64,000 nucleotides of DNA from Symbiodinium sp. CCMP2592 (lineage: Eukaryota > Sar > Dinophyceae > Suessiales > Symbiodiniaceae), in contig CAJNDT010000002.1 in NCBI GenBank assembly GCA_905221615.1, positions 2,034,923-2,098,922 of the forward strand, written 5' to 3'. How positions within the stretch are numbered: position 1 is the stretch's first letter; every line of letters begins with the position of its first letter. Position numbers and translations under genes: made by a program. The notes beneath the pieces were generated by a model that worked only from the letters and a program-made list of their open reading frames with translations, was not told the origin of the DNA and did no database searches. Shown in pieces: positions 21,414 through 31,924 of this stretch.

Positions 21414-23261
21414 GTCTCGGGCCTCTTCACTCTGACACACAAGGAACTGCAGCCCCTTCCCGCAGCATTGCTGGAGCATCCGAACCAAATGCAGGCTGCG
21501 CGAGGTGCCGTGACGATCCGAGCCCGTGACTGGGAGTCCCTGGACTTCTTTTTGTCCATGGGATCCACTGGGCCTACTGCTTCCACATGCTTCCACATTG
21601 CGTACATGGGGAAAGAGGCATCAAAAGAAAGCAGGTGCGGTGAGGTACGTGTTTTGTAGACCGTGCCCAGGTGCCGGAAGGCGATGCCAAGACGAGGGCT
21701 GGGACAGGACGCAGTCTTGAGGTCCTTGGCGTTGTGAGGAGGAGGGTATCGAGACGCATGTGCAGCGCAAAGCCGCAGGCATCCGCAGGCCGTCTCTTGG
21801 CACGGGCGTTGATGACAGCGACGAAGACCGAGCAGCGCGCCAAGCCAGAGCCCGCCGAGAGTGTGCCCGTGGCCACAGCGAGTGAGACATGTAAGGCCTG
21901 CCCACGAGATGCAGACATTCATTCAAAGCTTTTGCAGTGTTAGAACCCCTTCGATGTCGGCTATGCTTGCACTTTCTTTCCGACCACCGGCCCGAAAGCA
22001 GGGCCGCCAACCAGACCTTGAGCCGCGTGTGGCAGCCTGGGAGCTTTCAAGATGACGAGTCCTCATGAACATGTCCAGGAAAGATCTTGTGGTGCCAAAA
22101 AGCATCCATGTTCTTCTGTGTGGGTGAGAGGTCATTGAAGTGAAACCAAGGAGTTGTTTGATGATAGCAAGAGACTCACTGCCTGCGAAGGGCCAGACAT
22201 GCTTGAGCGACTACCAAGCCTTGCCTAAGATGCTTCGTAACAGCAGGGCTCAGTTGCTCAGGCTGTTTCACACCGTGTGCTGCACTGCAGTCCTTGATGC
22301 ATGTGACGAGAAAACCTGGCTGCGAAGCCTCTGGATTCCGTGCCGGGTATTCTATGATTGCGTAGCATCACTGCATATCATACACTTCGAACCTCAAATC
22401 CTGAACGGGGGCTCATGTATTTCGAAAGCCGTTTGTCCGCTGTGAGGCCGTGAAGGCAGGAAGCCACGACGACCCGCGTCAGCTGCCAGGTGGCCTCGTT
22501 TGCCTCGGGTTCTTGGAGGTTCATTGGTGCTTATAAGTGGGTTTTTTTTGTCTAGGGCAACCAGCAACCATACTTCTAGACTTATGGCCCATAGTAGGGG
22601 ACTCATAACCCCACTTATACCTACCCATGAAGCTCCAAGTTGAGGAGTTCGAAAGGCTTTGGGGTTTGTAGAGGGTGTACATGGGGTGTAGGGCTCAAAC
22701 AGGTTTACAAAGGGTGTGACAGAAGCAGGGTTGAGCTCTTCTTGAGATGACGGCTTTCTTGCATTTGAGCTTAAGCATGGGATGAATTCCAGCATTTGTT
22801 TGCCCTGTAGACACTGTAGAAATTGTAGCATGTGTTTTGTTTGGCACTCGCTCCCGTCCCGATATGACGGAGTAGTTTCTGTAGGAGAGACAGCCCTACA
22901 TTTCCAAGTACGTACGGGGTATTTGCAACTGCACGTAGAGCTACCAGCGAAACTTCAAGTAAAGCCTAGCACGCCAAAAGCCACAAGCTGAACCCTGATA
23001 CAAGCTCTTAACTTGAAAAACGAAGTCGTTTAGCCGCTGCCGTTTCAATTTGGGGGTCGAGAAGCCCGTGCAACACATCACCGAACCCGGAAAAGAGCCA
23101 TAAAATCAGAGCCATCGCTGCAAAAAGGCGTCGTCAGTTTACTGCACCCTGTTCATCCTGCGAAGTAGCTTCCGCCTGCTCAGCCTGGAGCCTACACTTT
23201 GCACTACACCCGAAGTCCTCAAGCGCACCCCCCCAAACCGAAGTCGTATGAAGCCCGGAAG
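21414..23261. other. Mixed stretch, no confident gene
   Basis: 21440-22040 is GC-rich and open on both strands. The + strand block 21468-21645 and the - strand block 21574-21918 both look coding-like and I cannot choose. 22380-23260 is AT-richer with C-rich CCCGAA/CCCAAA-like debris near 23190-23250, just before the first peptidase exon. Confidence 0.4.
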
Positions 23262-23323
23262 GACTAGCCCACTTTTGCGAGCACATGCTGTTCCTGGGCA
23301 CGGAGAAGTATCCCGAGAACAGT
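23262..23323 (+). CDS. M16 (insulysin-type) zinc peptidase, active-site exon
   Basis: Encodes [25 protein letters not shown] is the inverted zinc motif (HxxEH) of M16 metallopeptidases: two His bind zinc and Glu is the catalytic base. FLGTEKYP is also typical of insulin-degrading-enzyme relatives, which degrade peptides in a closed two-half chamber. It follows CCCAAACCGAAG...GGAAG and probably ends at a GC donor at 23324. This is the most 5' exon I can place; exons for the first about 60 residues of the family were not found. Later exons are at 26371, 26701, 27149, 39896, 42194, 42912, 48048, 48134, 53868, 54050, 54530, 57153 and 59601. Confidence 0.8.
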
Positions 23324-23808
23324 GCCTGCTGGCAGCAGACCGCTACACCGAGCGTACTTGCCTGGTAGCCCTACGCCTTGTGGGCTGGATTGTTTTCGGA
23401 TTCGCCGTGGTCCCCCCCCTTAATTTCTCAGCCGTCAATCTGCCTCGGGAGCTTGAAACCCACACCCTGGAAGTGGGCCGTCCGAGTGGTAACGCCGAGA
23501 CCTTCTAGTCCAGGCAACATGCAACCGCACGCTTCCAGGCAGTAAGCTGACGTGGAGGGCACTTTTGTAGGTAGGTGCTGTTTCGAGAGTCGAAGGCTTG
23601 CAACCTTCAGCAGGAGAGAGAACGGTAAACGTCACATCCTAAACCCAGCCTTCAGCCTTAAATGCAAAACGTGCGCCCAGGGCTTCGATCAGTTCCTCAT
23701 GAAGTGCCCGCCGGTAGGCGGGAGGTGTAAGACAGTGTATCAGCTCCAGCCATTTCCCCGTGTATTAACATTTGAAACACTTAGTTACCCTAAACCCTAA
23801 TACCCTAA

Positions 23809-23830
23809 ACCGTAGCCATTTTGGCTCAAG
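23809..23830 (+). other. Complete dinoflagellate spliced-leader relic in genomic DNA
   Basis: These 22 bases match the dinoflagellate trans-spliced leader exon in full (from ACCGTAGCCA to TTGGCTCAAG). It is followed by a 55-nt leader and an intronless open frame, and preceded by CCCTAAACCCTAATACCCTAA. A leader inside chromosomal DNA next to a gene is the signature of a reverse-transcribed, reintegrated mRNA. Confidence 0.9.
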
Positions 23831-23885
23831 CGGTGATGTGCTTGTGGTGACAGTGCAACTTTGCTTGGAGATTTTCTGGATACTG

Positions 23886-24890
23886 ATGGCGTTTCGCAGG
23901 AGCGGCACCCCTCGGAGGCTCCATGTCAGCGGTGGACCCAGAGCATCAGCCAGCGAGGCGTATAAGTACGACCCATCGGGGAGACACGGGGACCTGCCAC
24001 CGGGATCGGTTAGAGTCTCCGTTCTCGGATTCCCACCTGACTGGTGCGACGGCACGGTGAAAACTACTGACAAGAAGAAGAAGGCCGAAGCCGCCGGCAT
24101 GGCGATGCAAAAGGCATCCGGCTACATCGTGGCGGACGCCTTTTACACGGAGAAGTGGGAATACCTGGAAGGCTACAACACGGCGATCCCCCAGATTTAC
24201 ACTACCTTCTGCCCGGTGAAGGTGTCCGACAAGGATTTAACTTTGGCGGACATTAAGGAGGCTTTGGAAGGGAAAACCGTGGCGAATGGGGCGTTTCCCC
24301 TCAGAATCGAGGCGAGCCGGCTCTATGACAAGAAGACCACCCAGAGTGGAGGCGGTCGCGGCGTCACAGAGCCGTCTAGGTTCTCCTGGGGAAATAAGTA
24401 CGCGGACAGCGCGGAGATCATCGATCCCTCGGGCGAAGACCCCTGGGAATTGGCGAAGAGGGACCCCGAAGTCATGGCGAACTATGTCATGTCTAGCGTT
24501 GCCACGGCGGGCATGAGAGATCATCTCCCGGATTGGTTTTTGACCAACCAGGTACCCACGGCGTCGGACTTAGAAGACATGGGGATCAGGGCGACATCCT
24601 TGGAGCCAGCCGCCAAGGTGTTCGCTTCCTGGGGAGACAACAGGTTCGCCGAGGTCAAGATGGGCAAGGCGACTGCCAAGTATGAGAGATTGCCCAGTGA
24701 AAGCTCCATGTGGGTGGAATACGACGTTGACGATGAAGTGATGTTGTTTGGTACCGAGGCCATGGTGGACGTGGGCATGGAGAGAGGCAAGCCGAAAGAG
24801 TTGAGCTTGTCCTTGGCGGTTTTGAAGCGTGGGAAGACAGTGAAATTGGGCATGATAGACACCTCCGTGGTGAGAACATCGTCGCAGTGA
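23886..24890 (+). CDS. Intronless gene of unknown function behind spliced-leader relic (probable retrogene)
   Basis: ATG at 23886 opens 334 codons. The frame is open further upstream, through the leader, but that part is the former 5' UTR. The protein has a basic N-terminus (MAFRRSGTPRRLHVSGG), a region with GFPPDWCDGTVKTTDKKKKAEAAG, then mixed blocks such as YTEKWEYLEGYNTAIPQIYT and SSMWVEYDVDDEVMLFGTEA. No domain is recognised. A short upstream ORF (ATG to TGA, about 23834-23848) lies in the 55-nt leader. I see no poly(A) tract within about 200 bp downstream. It lies, on the same strand, inside an intron of the M16 peptidase gene. Confidence 0.75.
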   Translation: MAFRRSGTPRRLHVSGGPRASASEAYKYDPSGRHGDLPPGSVRVSVLGFPPDWCDGTVKTTDKKKKAEAAGMAMQKASGYIVADAFYTEKWEYLEGYNTAIPQIYTTFCPVKVSDKDLTLADIKEALEGKTVANGAFPLRIEASRLYDKKTTQSGGGRGVTEPSRFSWGNKYADSAEIIDPSGEDPWELAKRDPEVMANYVMSSVATAGMRDHLPDWFLTNQVPTASDLEDMGIRATSLEPAAKVFASWGDNRFAEVKMGKATAKYERLPSESSMWVEYDVDDEVMLFGTEAMVDVGMERGKPKELSLSLAVLKRGKTVKLGMIDTSVVRTSSQ

Positions 24891-25198
24891 AGTGTTACGA
24901 CGAGCTCCACGGAGAAGCACTGTTTCACCACTGATGGATTTGCATTCTGCCGGACTGCGTGCCTTAATGTACTGCTCTTGACCTTCTCCTTGCCTTTGCT
25001 TCCTGCTGATGATGCGATGAATTCGATGCGATGCCCTCACCGATGTACCACACTTCCCCAATTTCCCCCTATTAATCTTTCCATAACATGTCAACCTAGC
25101 CTTCGTGGCTTCTAGTATCCCCGCCTACCCTCCGCTAGGCAAACCACTAACCCACGACCCCCGCGGCACAGCTATGGCACCCTGGTTCCGGCAAGCTG

Positions 25199-25550
25199 TT
25201 TCGCCCTGGCAACACGCGCGCTGCTCTTCGGGTGACTGCTGGAAAGACTCAACACCAACCGCTACAGCTGTGGTTTTATGCTTCTGGCACTCTAGCTGGC
25301 TCGAGTTGAGTGAAGCTTGTCTGACTGTGCGAGCCAAGACCTCGTCTGGCAGTGTCCGAGTTGCGAGAGCGTCACCATTCTGCTTAGCCCTGGAAATATG
25401 CGCGCTGGTTTTCGGGTGGCTGCAGGAAAGACTCGACGCTAACTGCTCCGGATGTGGTTCGTGCTTCTGGCACTCTAGCTGGCTCGAGTGCTCTTCGTCT
25501 GACAGTGCGAACCACGACCTCGTCTGGCAGTGTCTGAGTTGCGAGAGTGT
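25199..25550 (+). repeat. Two tandem copies of a repeat of about 170 bp
   Basis: Unit 1 (to about 25371) and unit 2 (to about 25549) share GGAAAGACTC, TGCTTCTGGCACTCTAGCTG, GGCTCGAG and the terminal ACCTCGTCTGGCAGTGT plus CGAGTTGCGAGAG. The last about 70 bp recurs at 26160-26234, there followed by CCCTAAA-like sequence. A frame of 241 codons runs through both units and is probably not a gene. Confidence 0.7.
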
Positions 25551-26159
25551 TAACATTGTCCCCGTCCTGCTGGCGAAACCTTCGCTGGCCTTGATCTTTC
25601 ATGTGGACCCACACAGCCGCTTGGGTCGGATAGCTCTTCAACAAGACGGCCCTTCGCTCAGGTCTACAACCGGACAGCTCCACTTCAGTTCTGTCTATTT
25701 CGGAAACTGCGCGGAGAGTCGAGTCCATGTATCTGTCTGGGATAGGTGGTCTTCGTACCTTCGAGCCTGGCAAATAGACACAGCTGCAGTGATTTTTCCG
25801 TATGGCTTTCTCAACGTGCACGTGTACTGAACCGCCTTGAGCCGTCATAGTTTCTGTGTGCTCTGGTACTGAACCGCCTTGAGCCGTCGTAGTTCCTTTG
25901 TATTATAGTGCTGTTCTGTATCCCATATGTACCGATCTTAGGATTGCATGTCTCGGCTAAGCCGTAGATGGTACGATGAGATCAAGAAGATCTCTCTTTA
26001 GGAGGGGGTTGTCCTGCGTGGTACTACCTTCTGTTGCAGCTGTTTTCCGATGAGTTTCCCCCTCCGCATCGCAGTGTCCTCAATGTAGGATACGGGTTTT
26101 TGGCTTTGCTCATCTCCTGTACTCTATGGCTCTAACTTCTGTTGCCTTGTCTTCACTGA

Positions 26160-26290
26160 GGAGTTGAGTGAAGCTTTTAGTCTGACTGTGCGCACCAAGA
26201 ACCTCGTCTGGCAGTGTCCGAGTTGCGAGAGCGTAATACCCTAAACTCCTAAACCCTAAACCCGAACCCCTAAAACCCTAAACTCCTAAA
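26160..26290 (+). repeat. Partial copy of the repeat of about 170 bp joined to telomere-like units
   Basis: GAGTTGAGTGAAGCTT...GTCTGACTGTGCG, then AACCTCGTCTGGCAGTGTCC and GAGTTGCGAGAGCG. It runs directly into TAATACCCTAAACTCCTAAACCC. Confidence 0.7.
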
Positions 26291-26370
26291 CCACTGAGCT
26301 ACGGGGCTCCTCGGGAGCATAGTCGGCTGAGAGGTCTGATCGGTTTCGGAACTCGTAGTAGGCTCAGTAG

Positions 26371-26433
26371 ACTTCTGTACCTGCGGCCACTGCGAGGTAC
26401 GGAGGCTCCTCGAATGCCTTCACAGCATCAGAG
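26371..26433 (+). CDS. M16 peptidase exon (GGSSNAFTASE)
   Basis: Encodes ...ATARYGGSSNAFTASE. G-S-S-N-A-x-T is a conserved M16 substrate-binding strand that follows the HxxEH helix. The left border (after CAGTAG) is tentative; the right border is GAG|GTGCGG. The intron to 26701 is flanked by the direct repeat GAGGT. Confidence 0.7.
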
Positions 26434-26700
26434 GTGCGGCCTAACAAGATGCCTATGGACCTGTACAATGTTCATATATGTTCATGAGAACCCGAATCAC
26501 GAGTTGGGTTTCAGTTTCACCACGGAAGCTGTCCGAGTTACGAGAGTCGAAATAGATTGAATTACGCTGGTGAAGGTATTTAAGCTTCCGTTTTGGCTGC
26601 AGGACAAGAAGGCGTGTGGAATCGCAAGCCCTGGAAGTTAAACCGGAAACAAGGAATCGGAAGCCCAACACCTCGACACAACAGCTGATGCTTTCTTGAG

Positions 26701-26745
26701 GTCACCGTGTACTTCGCGGCCGCCTCCTCCGATGCCGCCAGCGAG
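26701..26745 (+). CDS. M16 peptidase exon (VTVYFAAASSDAASE)
   Basis: 15 codons in phase 0 after TTCTTGAG. Together with the next exon, the distance from TASE to DRFA equals that of human insulysin as I remember it (21 residues), which supports the GC donor at 26746 and acceptor at 27148. Confidence 0.65.
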
Positions 26746-27013
26746 GCCTGTGCGATAAGATCGTCAAGACTTAGATGATATTACTCCTCGGCGCGTTGTG
26801 ATCTAGGATCCGGGCTCAGACAAAACCCTCTGCAAGCACAATAGACCCCAGGAGACTCTGCTATTACCCCGGCCGGTGCAGCATTTGACAGGGGTCGGAA
26901 GCACCTACGCTTGTGCTTGTGAGGGACTTGGCCCAGCTTTGTCATGTAGCAAAATTAAATGCCCTCAGGCCCTTTTAAGCTTCTTGCTGCAGTATGCGAG
27001 AGCTGCATCTGGG

Positions 27014-27112
27014 AGTTTCCGAACATTAGGAGTACCTTATTCTGGGGTGCGTATACGTATTAAGGGTCCTACTGTTTAGGGTCTTATATTACGGTCCTCC
27101 CTTTTCGGAAAC
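27014..27112. mobile_element. Family C inverted-repeat element
   Basis: Ends GTTTCCGAACATTAGG and CCCTTTTCGGAAAC. It sits in a peptidase intron, 37 bp before the next exon. Relatives: about 54690-54776 and 55742-55838. Confidence 0.7.
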
Positions 27113-27148
27113 CCCGATATAGGCTTGAGGGGAGCGCGGCGCTTGCAG

Positions 27149-27196
27149 GGGCTGGATCGGTTCGCCGACTTCTTTCGGGCCCCACTCTTCAAACAG
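27149..27196 (+). CDS. M16 peptidase exon (GLDRFADFFRAPLFKQ)
   Basis: Matches the conserved L-D-R-F-A-x-F-F-x-x-P-L-F segment of M16 peptidases. It ends at CAG|GACGCA. The next exon in order lies 12.7 kb away at 39896; the joined PLFKQ-EFVKKEVQAINS has exactly the family's spacing from PLF to the zinc-ligand segment. Confidence 0.8.
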
Positions 27197-27564
27197 GACG
27201 CATCCAGTGATGTGCAGCTTTCGATTCATCTCGGCGAAGGGTTTGTGTGTTTGCTGATTTTGCTTGGATCCAGTTGCAGACCTTGAACTTGAAGTGCTTG
27301 AGGGTTGGTTCCGTCGTTTGCTGCGATGTGCTTGCGGCGGGAAGCTGCACTGCAGCCTTTGCCTCAGCCAACTTGGGAGTATGATAAGAAGAAAAATCGT
27401 AACTGTTACTGTACCTTTTTGTTGTCCTTACCTCTATTGTTGTTATTACCCATGACTGCAACCCTTCAAACCACTCCATGCACCCCTAGACGAGAGGTGA
27501 AACCTTTAACAGCCTTCATTTTCGAATGTAATCCCAGACACCTTGAGCCGTGACCTCTTAAATA

Positions 27565-27680
27565 CTGGAGCCCTGAAACCCTAAACCCCTGAACCCCTAA
27601 ACCCCAAACCTTAAACCCCCAAACCCCAAACTCCTAAACCCTAAATCCTAAACCCTGAACCCATCTAAACCCTAAGCCTA
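27565..27680. repeat. Telomere-like run
   Basis: About 110 bp of CCCTAAACCCC/CCTAAACTCC variants on the + strand, inside the long peptidase intron. Confidence 0.8.
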
Positions 27681-27814
27681 ACCAATCGCGGGCTTCCGCG
27701 CGATGGCCTGGCCGCAATGGTGGATCAGGCTCGAAGCCTCGCGGTAAAGAAGTGCCCCGGGTGGAGGCTAGTCACGTTGTGTTTGGTTGTATGTATATGT
27801 GCTTCATGTGTGTA

Positions 27815-27832
27815 TAATATATATATATATAC

Positions 27833-27867
<35 letters not shown>

Positions 27868-27905
27868 TCTACATATGCATATATATATATATATATGTAT
27901 ATTCA
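27815..27905. repeat. (TA)n/(TATATACA) microsatellite
   Basis: About 90 bp of alternating TA with ACATATATAC interruptions. It opens artefactual Tyr/Ile frames on both strands. Confidence 0.9.
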
Positions 27906-28832
27906 CGGTTGTACTCTGAGGTTCTAAGGTCTTAGGAGAGTGATGCGCGTCCTGCGGCCTAACCCCAAAAGCTGAAGCCGAGAAACCGCTGCAACACTGA
28001 GCTCCGGGCAGTTTCCCAGCTGGACGAAGCTCCACGACAATGGACCTGGAAGTAAGCCATAAACTATGGGAAAATCTCCTGCTGCAGCGTGATTCAGTGG
28101 ATGACTTCATCTCGAGTTTCGGGGTTCTTTATGGCTTGGCATTCAGTCGCCCAGGCCGTGTTACATGCTTGGGGCGTAGAGTCTCCGGGAGTTAAACCGA
28201 AGCCTCAACGGCAACATCGATGCTGAAGCCTTTCCGAGGCTTTGAAAACAGACTAACTTAACTGATTCCGATCGCGCCGACGAGGGGCTGCAGAGTCCAA
28301 TGAGAACGTTCTCAGCTTTGTTGCTAGAGTGTTTATAGGACTTGTAAGGTTGAGTCCATAGGGTTTGTTATAAGGGTTGCCACACGGGTACTGCTGGTCT
28401 GGCTAGAACTAAAACGTTTACTGTAAGGGTTGCCATGACAATCATAAGGGTAACTGCCATGCTGACTAGAACAGCTGCTACAGGGGTTTCCATGAGGCTA
28501 CTGTAATGGTCGCTTGTTTTCTGCAGGCTCCCACGTTGCAGCGATATTTGCCGAAAGGCCGAGAACAATCCGGTATTTTAGCTGAAGGCATGCTAGAAGA
28601 CCCAATAGGGTTAACCCACCCAGTTCCTGATCTCCTCGTGTGCGAGTGTTAAGACAACCCACCCGGTGCTCCGACTTCGTTGTTGAGGTGCCTCTCCGAC
28701 ATCGAGGTCGCAGAAGCTCAGCCTTGCATATGCTGGGTTCTGATTTCGGGCAGGCAGCAGATCTGGACGGCACACCCCCTAAATTCCAGTTCCAAAGCCT
28801 GCTTGTCGGGGCATCGAGAGAATGGGGAATAT

Positions 28833-28931
28833 AGGGGCCTTACTAATTACCTATACTATTTTGGTGGTTCCTTATTATGATTATAGTATAAGGGGCCCCA
28901 AAACCCTATTCTAATTATTAAGGCCCCTGTA
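28833..28931. mobile_element. Family B inverted-repeat element
   Basis: AGGGGCCTTACTAATTACC ... ACTATTTTGGTGGTTCC ... GTATAAGGGGCCCC ... CTAATTATTAAGGCCCCTG. A clean copy of about 99 bp in the large peptidase intron. Confidence 0.8.
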
Positions 28932-30617
28932 GTAGAGTGCAAGCCAGATCTTGGCATTTTCGACCGATGTCTAGCCGGCTGGGCTTCACACTCCAAACAT
29001 GGGTTTGTAATCATAGTTTGGCTAACCTACAACAGACCAGGCCATATCGAAACCCTAAACCATAAACCGTGAGCCCCTGTGTACTTCGACGTCTTGTTGA
29101 AGCCTTTCGATGTCAATCTCAGTTTAAACTCCGCACTCTCGCCACCGCAACTCATCAAACCCATGCACCCCCCAAATGCCAGGATCGGGTTTGGGGTTTA
29201 AATGTCCATACTTCGCAGTCTTAAGCCCTAGACCCCAGTAGCATGAGCAGTGCAGACCGTGCACGCTGCTCTGTTGTCTGGGCGTTTCCGTCGTCGCGCT
29301 TGTTCTCTCGAGTCGTGTAGTTATAGGGAGTGTGACCTTTGGCTTCTGATCCAAGGTCTTGAGTGGTGCCAATATCCCCGAACTCGACCTCACTGACTCA
29401 ACTTAGTCTTTGCTGCTGTGTGGAGTTGACGTGGAATGTGTCGTGCCGTGCTTGAATACGTGGGTGACCAGTCATCGACCCAGGAGTGGTGCGACACGAA
29501 GCGTGCGTGGGTGTTTTGGCCAGTTTGATTTGCCGTTGTTGTTTGAAGTGGAATGGCACATGCTGTGGGTGGGGATGAAGGTGAAAAACAAAAGTTCTGC
29601 AGCAACCGGCTTGTTTTCGCGACGCACGGGCCCGAGTTGGAGAAGCATTCCGAGTGTCACTGCACGTCGCCGTGCCAGACCGAGCCCGGGCTGCGTCAAG
29701 AACGCCCTGGATGGCAAACGCAGCCCCGGAAAGGCAGGAAAGCTACTTGAGACGCTATGATTCTTTTGGAGCTGAGCGACAGCAGTTCAAGAGTTGGGTG
29801 TTCCAGAACGATGTCGCACAAAGCCGCGCTCAGGGCACTTATGCAGGCATGGGTGGACGTTGCCTCTTCAAGTTTCACGAATGTCTTGTAAGCTCTGTCT
29901 GACGCCGCGATGATTCCGGCGCTGGTTCGGGCCGACGAGCATCCTAGTCGCGAGAGCTGGCACACGCTCTTGACCGGTGTTGCCGTGGTGGCTCGACTCC
30001 CGCCCTGAAGATGCAGCCCTTGTCCTCGAGTGCATTATCAGGCCGGCGCCTACCGATGGTGTGATAGACGCGATGGATGCCGCGAAAATGCTGTGCCAGT
30101 GCATTTGCAAGCGGTGCAGTTTTTTTGACCCGCTGGGAGACTTGCGCAGTTTTCTGCCATCGCGGACCACGACCTGACGACGGCCGCTACGTCATTCTGG
30201 CGCCGGATTCGTCCCAGAACAGTTCGTGGTTGCTCAAGGGCGCACATGTTGGTTCGGCCGAGGAGCTTGATGCCATGCCAGCCGGCTGCTCCATCAGTAT
30301 GCTTAGTCCTCGCTGATCCAGTGCTGAAACTCTTGTCAAATGTGCAAGGGGCACACTGTGAGGAATGCGCCTGTCGCCCCTGTTGACTTGTTCGGCTTTG
30401 CTACATGTGCTGTTGTTCCCTGCTTTTCGAGCTATCTGATGCAGTCGACTTAGTCAGAAGCGGAGCCGGCGTGGGATGCGGAGGTCTGGGAACTCATGTT
30501 GCTGGAGCCCGCCTGGATTAAGTTCTTTGCATCTTGAATATCTAGTTTTGACAATAAGGACCCTGAGCCCGAAACTTCGCCGACCGTTAAAACCGTAACC
30601 CGTAACCCTCCGCTCAG
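28932..30617. other. Intronic/intergenic stretch before the deadenylase gene
   Basis: Several coding-like blocks lie here without recognised homology: 29654-29902 (SYLRRYDSFGAERQQFKSW) and 29977-30177 followed by 30160-30316 in another frame (EDAALVLECIIRPAPTDGV; then DDGRYVILAPDSSQNSSW). They may be exons or a frame-shifted remnant. C-rich CCGTAACCC runs at 30580-30615 lead into the first deadenylase exon. Confidence 0.4.
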
Positions 30618-30680
30618 GACTTCGTTGCGCTGGACTTGGAATTCTCGGGACTCTTTGTCGATCACCAGCGGGGCCCGCAG
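30618..30680 (+). CDS. CAF1-family (PARN/TOE1-type) DEDD deadenylase, exon 1 seen
   Basis: Encodes DFVALDLEFSGLFVDHQ. D-x-E in ALDLEFSG is the first catalytic pair of DEDD 3'-exoribonucleases, which shorten poly(A) or snRNA 3' tails using two metal ions. The fourth acidic residue and the His are in HSAGYDA (36981), and the third acidic residue is in LLFDTR (35997), so all four are present. The exon follows CCCTCCGCTCAG and ends CAG|GTGCTG. Twelve exons in order (to about 39575) join in frame by GT-AG or GC-AG introns. The start codon and the stop were not found. The whole gene sits inside a 12.7-kb intron of the M16 peptidase gene, same strand. Confidence 0.82.
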
Positions 30681-30780
30681 GTGCTGGAGGCGTGAAGGGA
30701 TTCCGGGGTTGGGTTTGAGGCCATGAACGACCTTGGTAAAGCACAGCTTGTTCTAGATGCTTCGGCCGCTGGAAAGTGAG

Positions 30781-30820
30781 GCCTACTTTGCCCGATGCGT
30801 GGAAAGAAGCTCGACTGAAA
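30781..30820 (+). CDS. Deadenylase exon 2 (AYFARCVERSSTE)
   Basis: Phase 0 start after GTGAG, ends in phase 1 before GTTTTTGG. Y-F-x-x-C-x-x-S matches the segment after the first catalytic motif in PARN/TOE1 proteins. Joins in frame to 31143. Confidence 0.7.
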
Positions 30821-31142
30821 GTTTTTGGAAACGATGGGGTGCAACCTCGAAACATCTTGCCCACCCACCTCCAACTTAGATATTGTGAGTAGTCTGATGC
30901 AGGTTTGTGAGTGCGATGTCAGTGTGAAGCCCGTAATCGCTCGAGCCGCAAGCTCTTCAACAGTTTTTATCGTATGTGGCGCATTTGGAATGCGAGTTGC
31001 CAATTCGTGACGCAGACGGCTACACTAGAGTCACTGGAGCCGACCCACGGTTCTCACATTCCAAAGCCCTCACACCTGCAAAGGCTCGCACGCACCTTCA
31101 AGACACCCCACCCGATACCACAAAACGCTTCTGCCTGCTTAG

Positions 31143-31207
31143 GTGTGCCCAAGTTTCTGGCCTTGCAGCTCGGGTTGTGCTGCGTCCAGTTTCAGAAAGA
31201 GAAACAG
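31143..31207 (+). CDS. Deadenylase exon 3 (PKFLALQLGLCCVQFQKEKQ)
   Basis: Follows TGCCTGCTTAG and ends CAG|GTATGG. The strand F-L-x-L-Q-L-G-L is the family's second beta-strand. An expected segment after this (N-F-Y type) was not found, so one exon may be missing before 31925. Confidence 0.8.
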
Positions 31208-31924
31208 GTATGGGAGCTCCGCCGCTCGCCTCGGTTTTAGGATTCGGTCTGCTGTTTGAGGTGTTGAAGTTTGCTGTCTTAGGTTCGGCCGGTTGTAAGA
31301 TATTGTAGGCGCAGACGATTCTTTTCCGGTCGGACACTTTGTTGTTTACGTTGTGGCATCAGATACGAAATGGAGAAGCAAACTGGCGCGAGCCTTCCGC
31401 TCAAGTCTTCAATCATGTATGTTTCAACGCCAGCAGTGGCGGACTTAGCTTGTGCAGGCAGACATGCCGACCTTCTGAAGCATGTGTGGTGTCGTTGCCC
31501 GGCCCCTGCTGTTTTTGTGGCCTGCTGTACGGCACCGATGGCCTGCCGAACTACAACTGCACTTGCGATCTTTGCAAAGCTCCTGCCCTCCATTGCCCCA
31601 TCCCTTCTACATGCAACCCATTCATGAATTAAGCTATTGAGCCGACTGTTGAATTCAGTGGAGCCTCGGGATTTCAATAGATTTCAACCAACATCGTGAA
31701 ACCCCGATGTCGCCAGACAAGCAAAGCCAGACCGAACCAATGGCCAAGCCGCGCGTAAGAAAACAGCATAAACAAAAAACAACCCTTTCCCCATAAACCC
31801 GAAGCCCTGACTCTCAACGAAACCCTAAACTTTCCTAAACCTGCTGTGCGACTCTGTCAGCAGGGCGGGTGCGAAAACTGTACACCCTCAACTAGATGTC
31901 GCCATGATGCGAGGAACTCATGAG

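Noticed and set aside
21574-21918. Minus-strand protein
   Set aside because: Coding-like composition, but the + strand is equally open and no family is recognised.
25353-25371. TGTCCGAGTTGCGAG as part of a large-subunit rRNA or a tRNA gene
   Set aside because: Only a short stretch resembles those RNAs; the flanks do not fold or match.
25105-25830. A 241-codon frame as a gene
   Set aside because: It runs through two copies of a 170-bp repeat whose ends also occur in non-coding places; no conserved domain.
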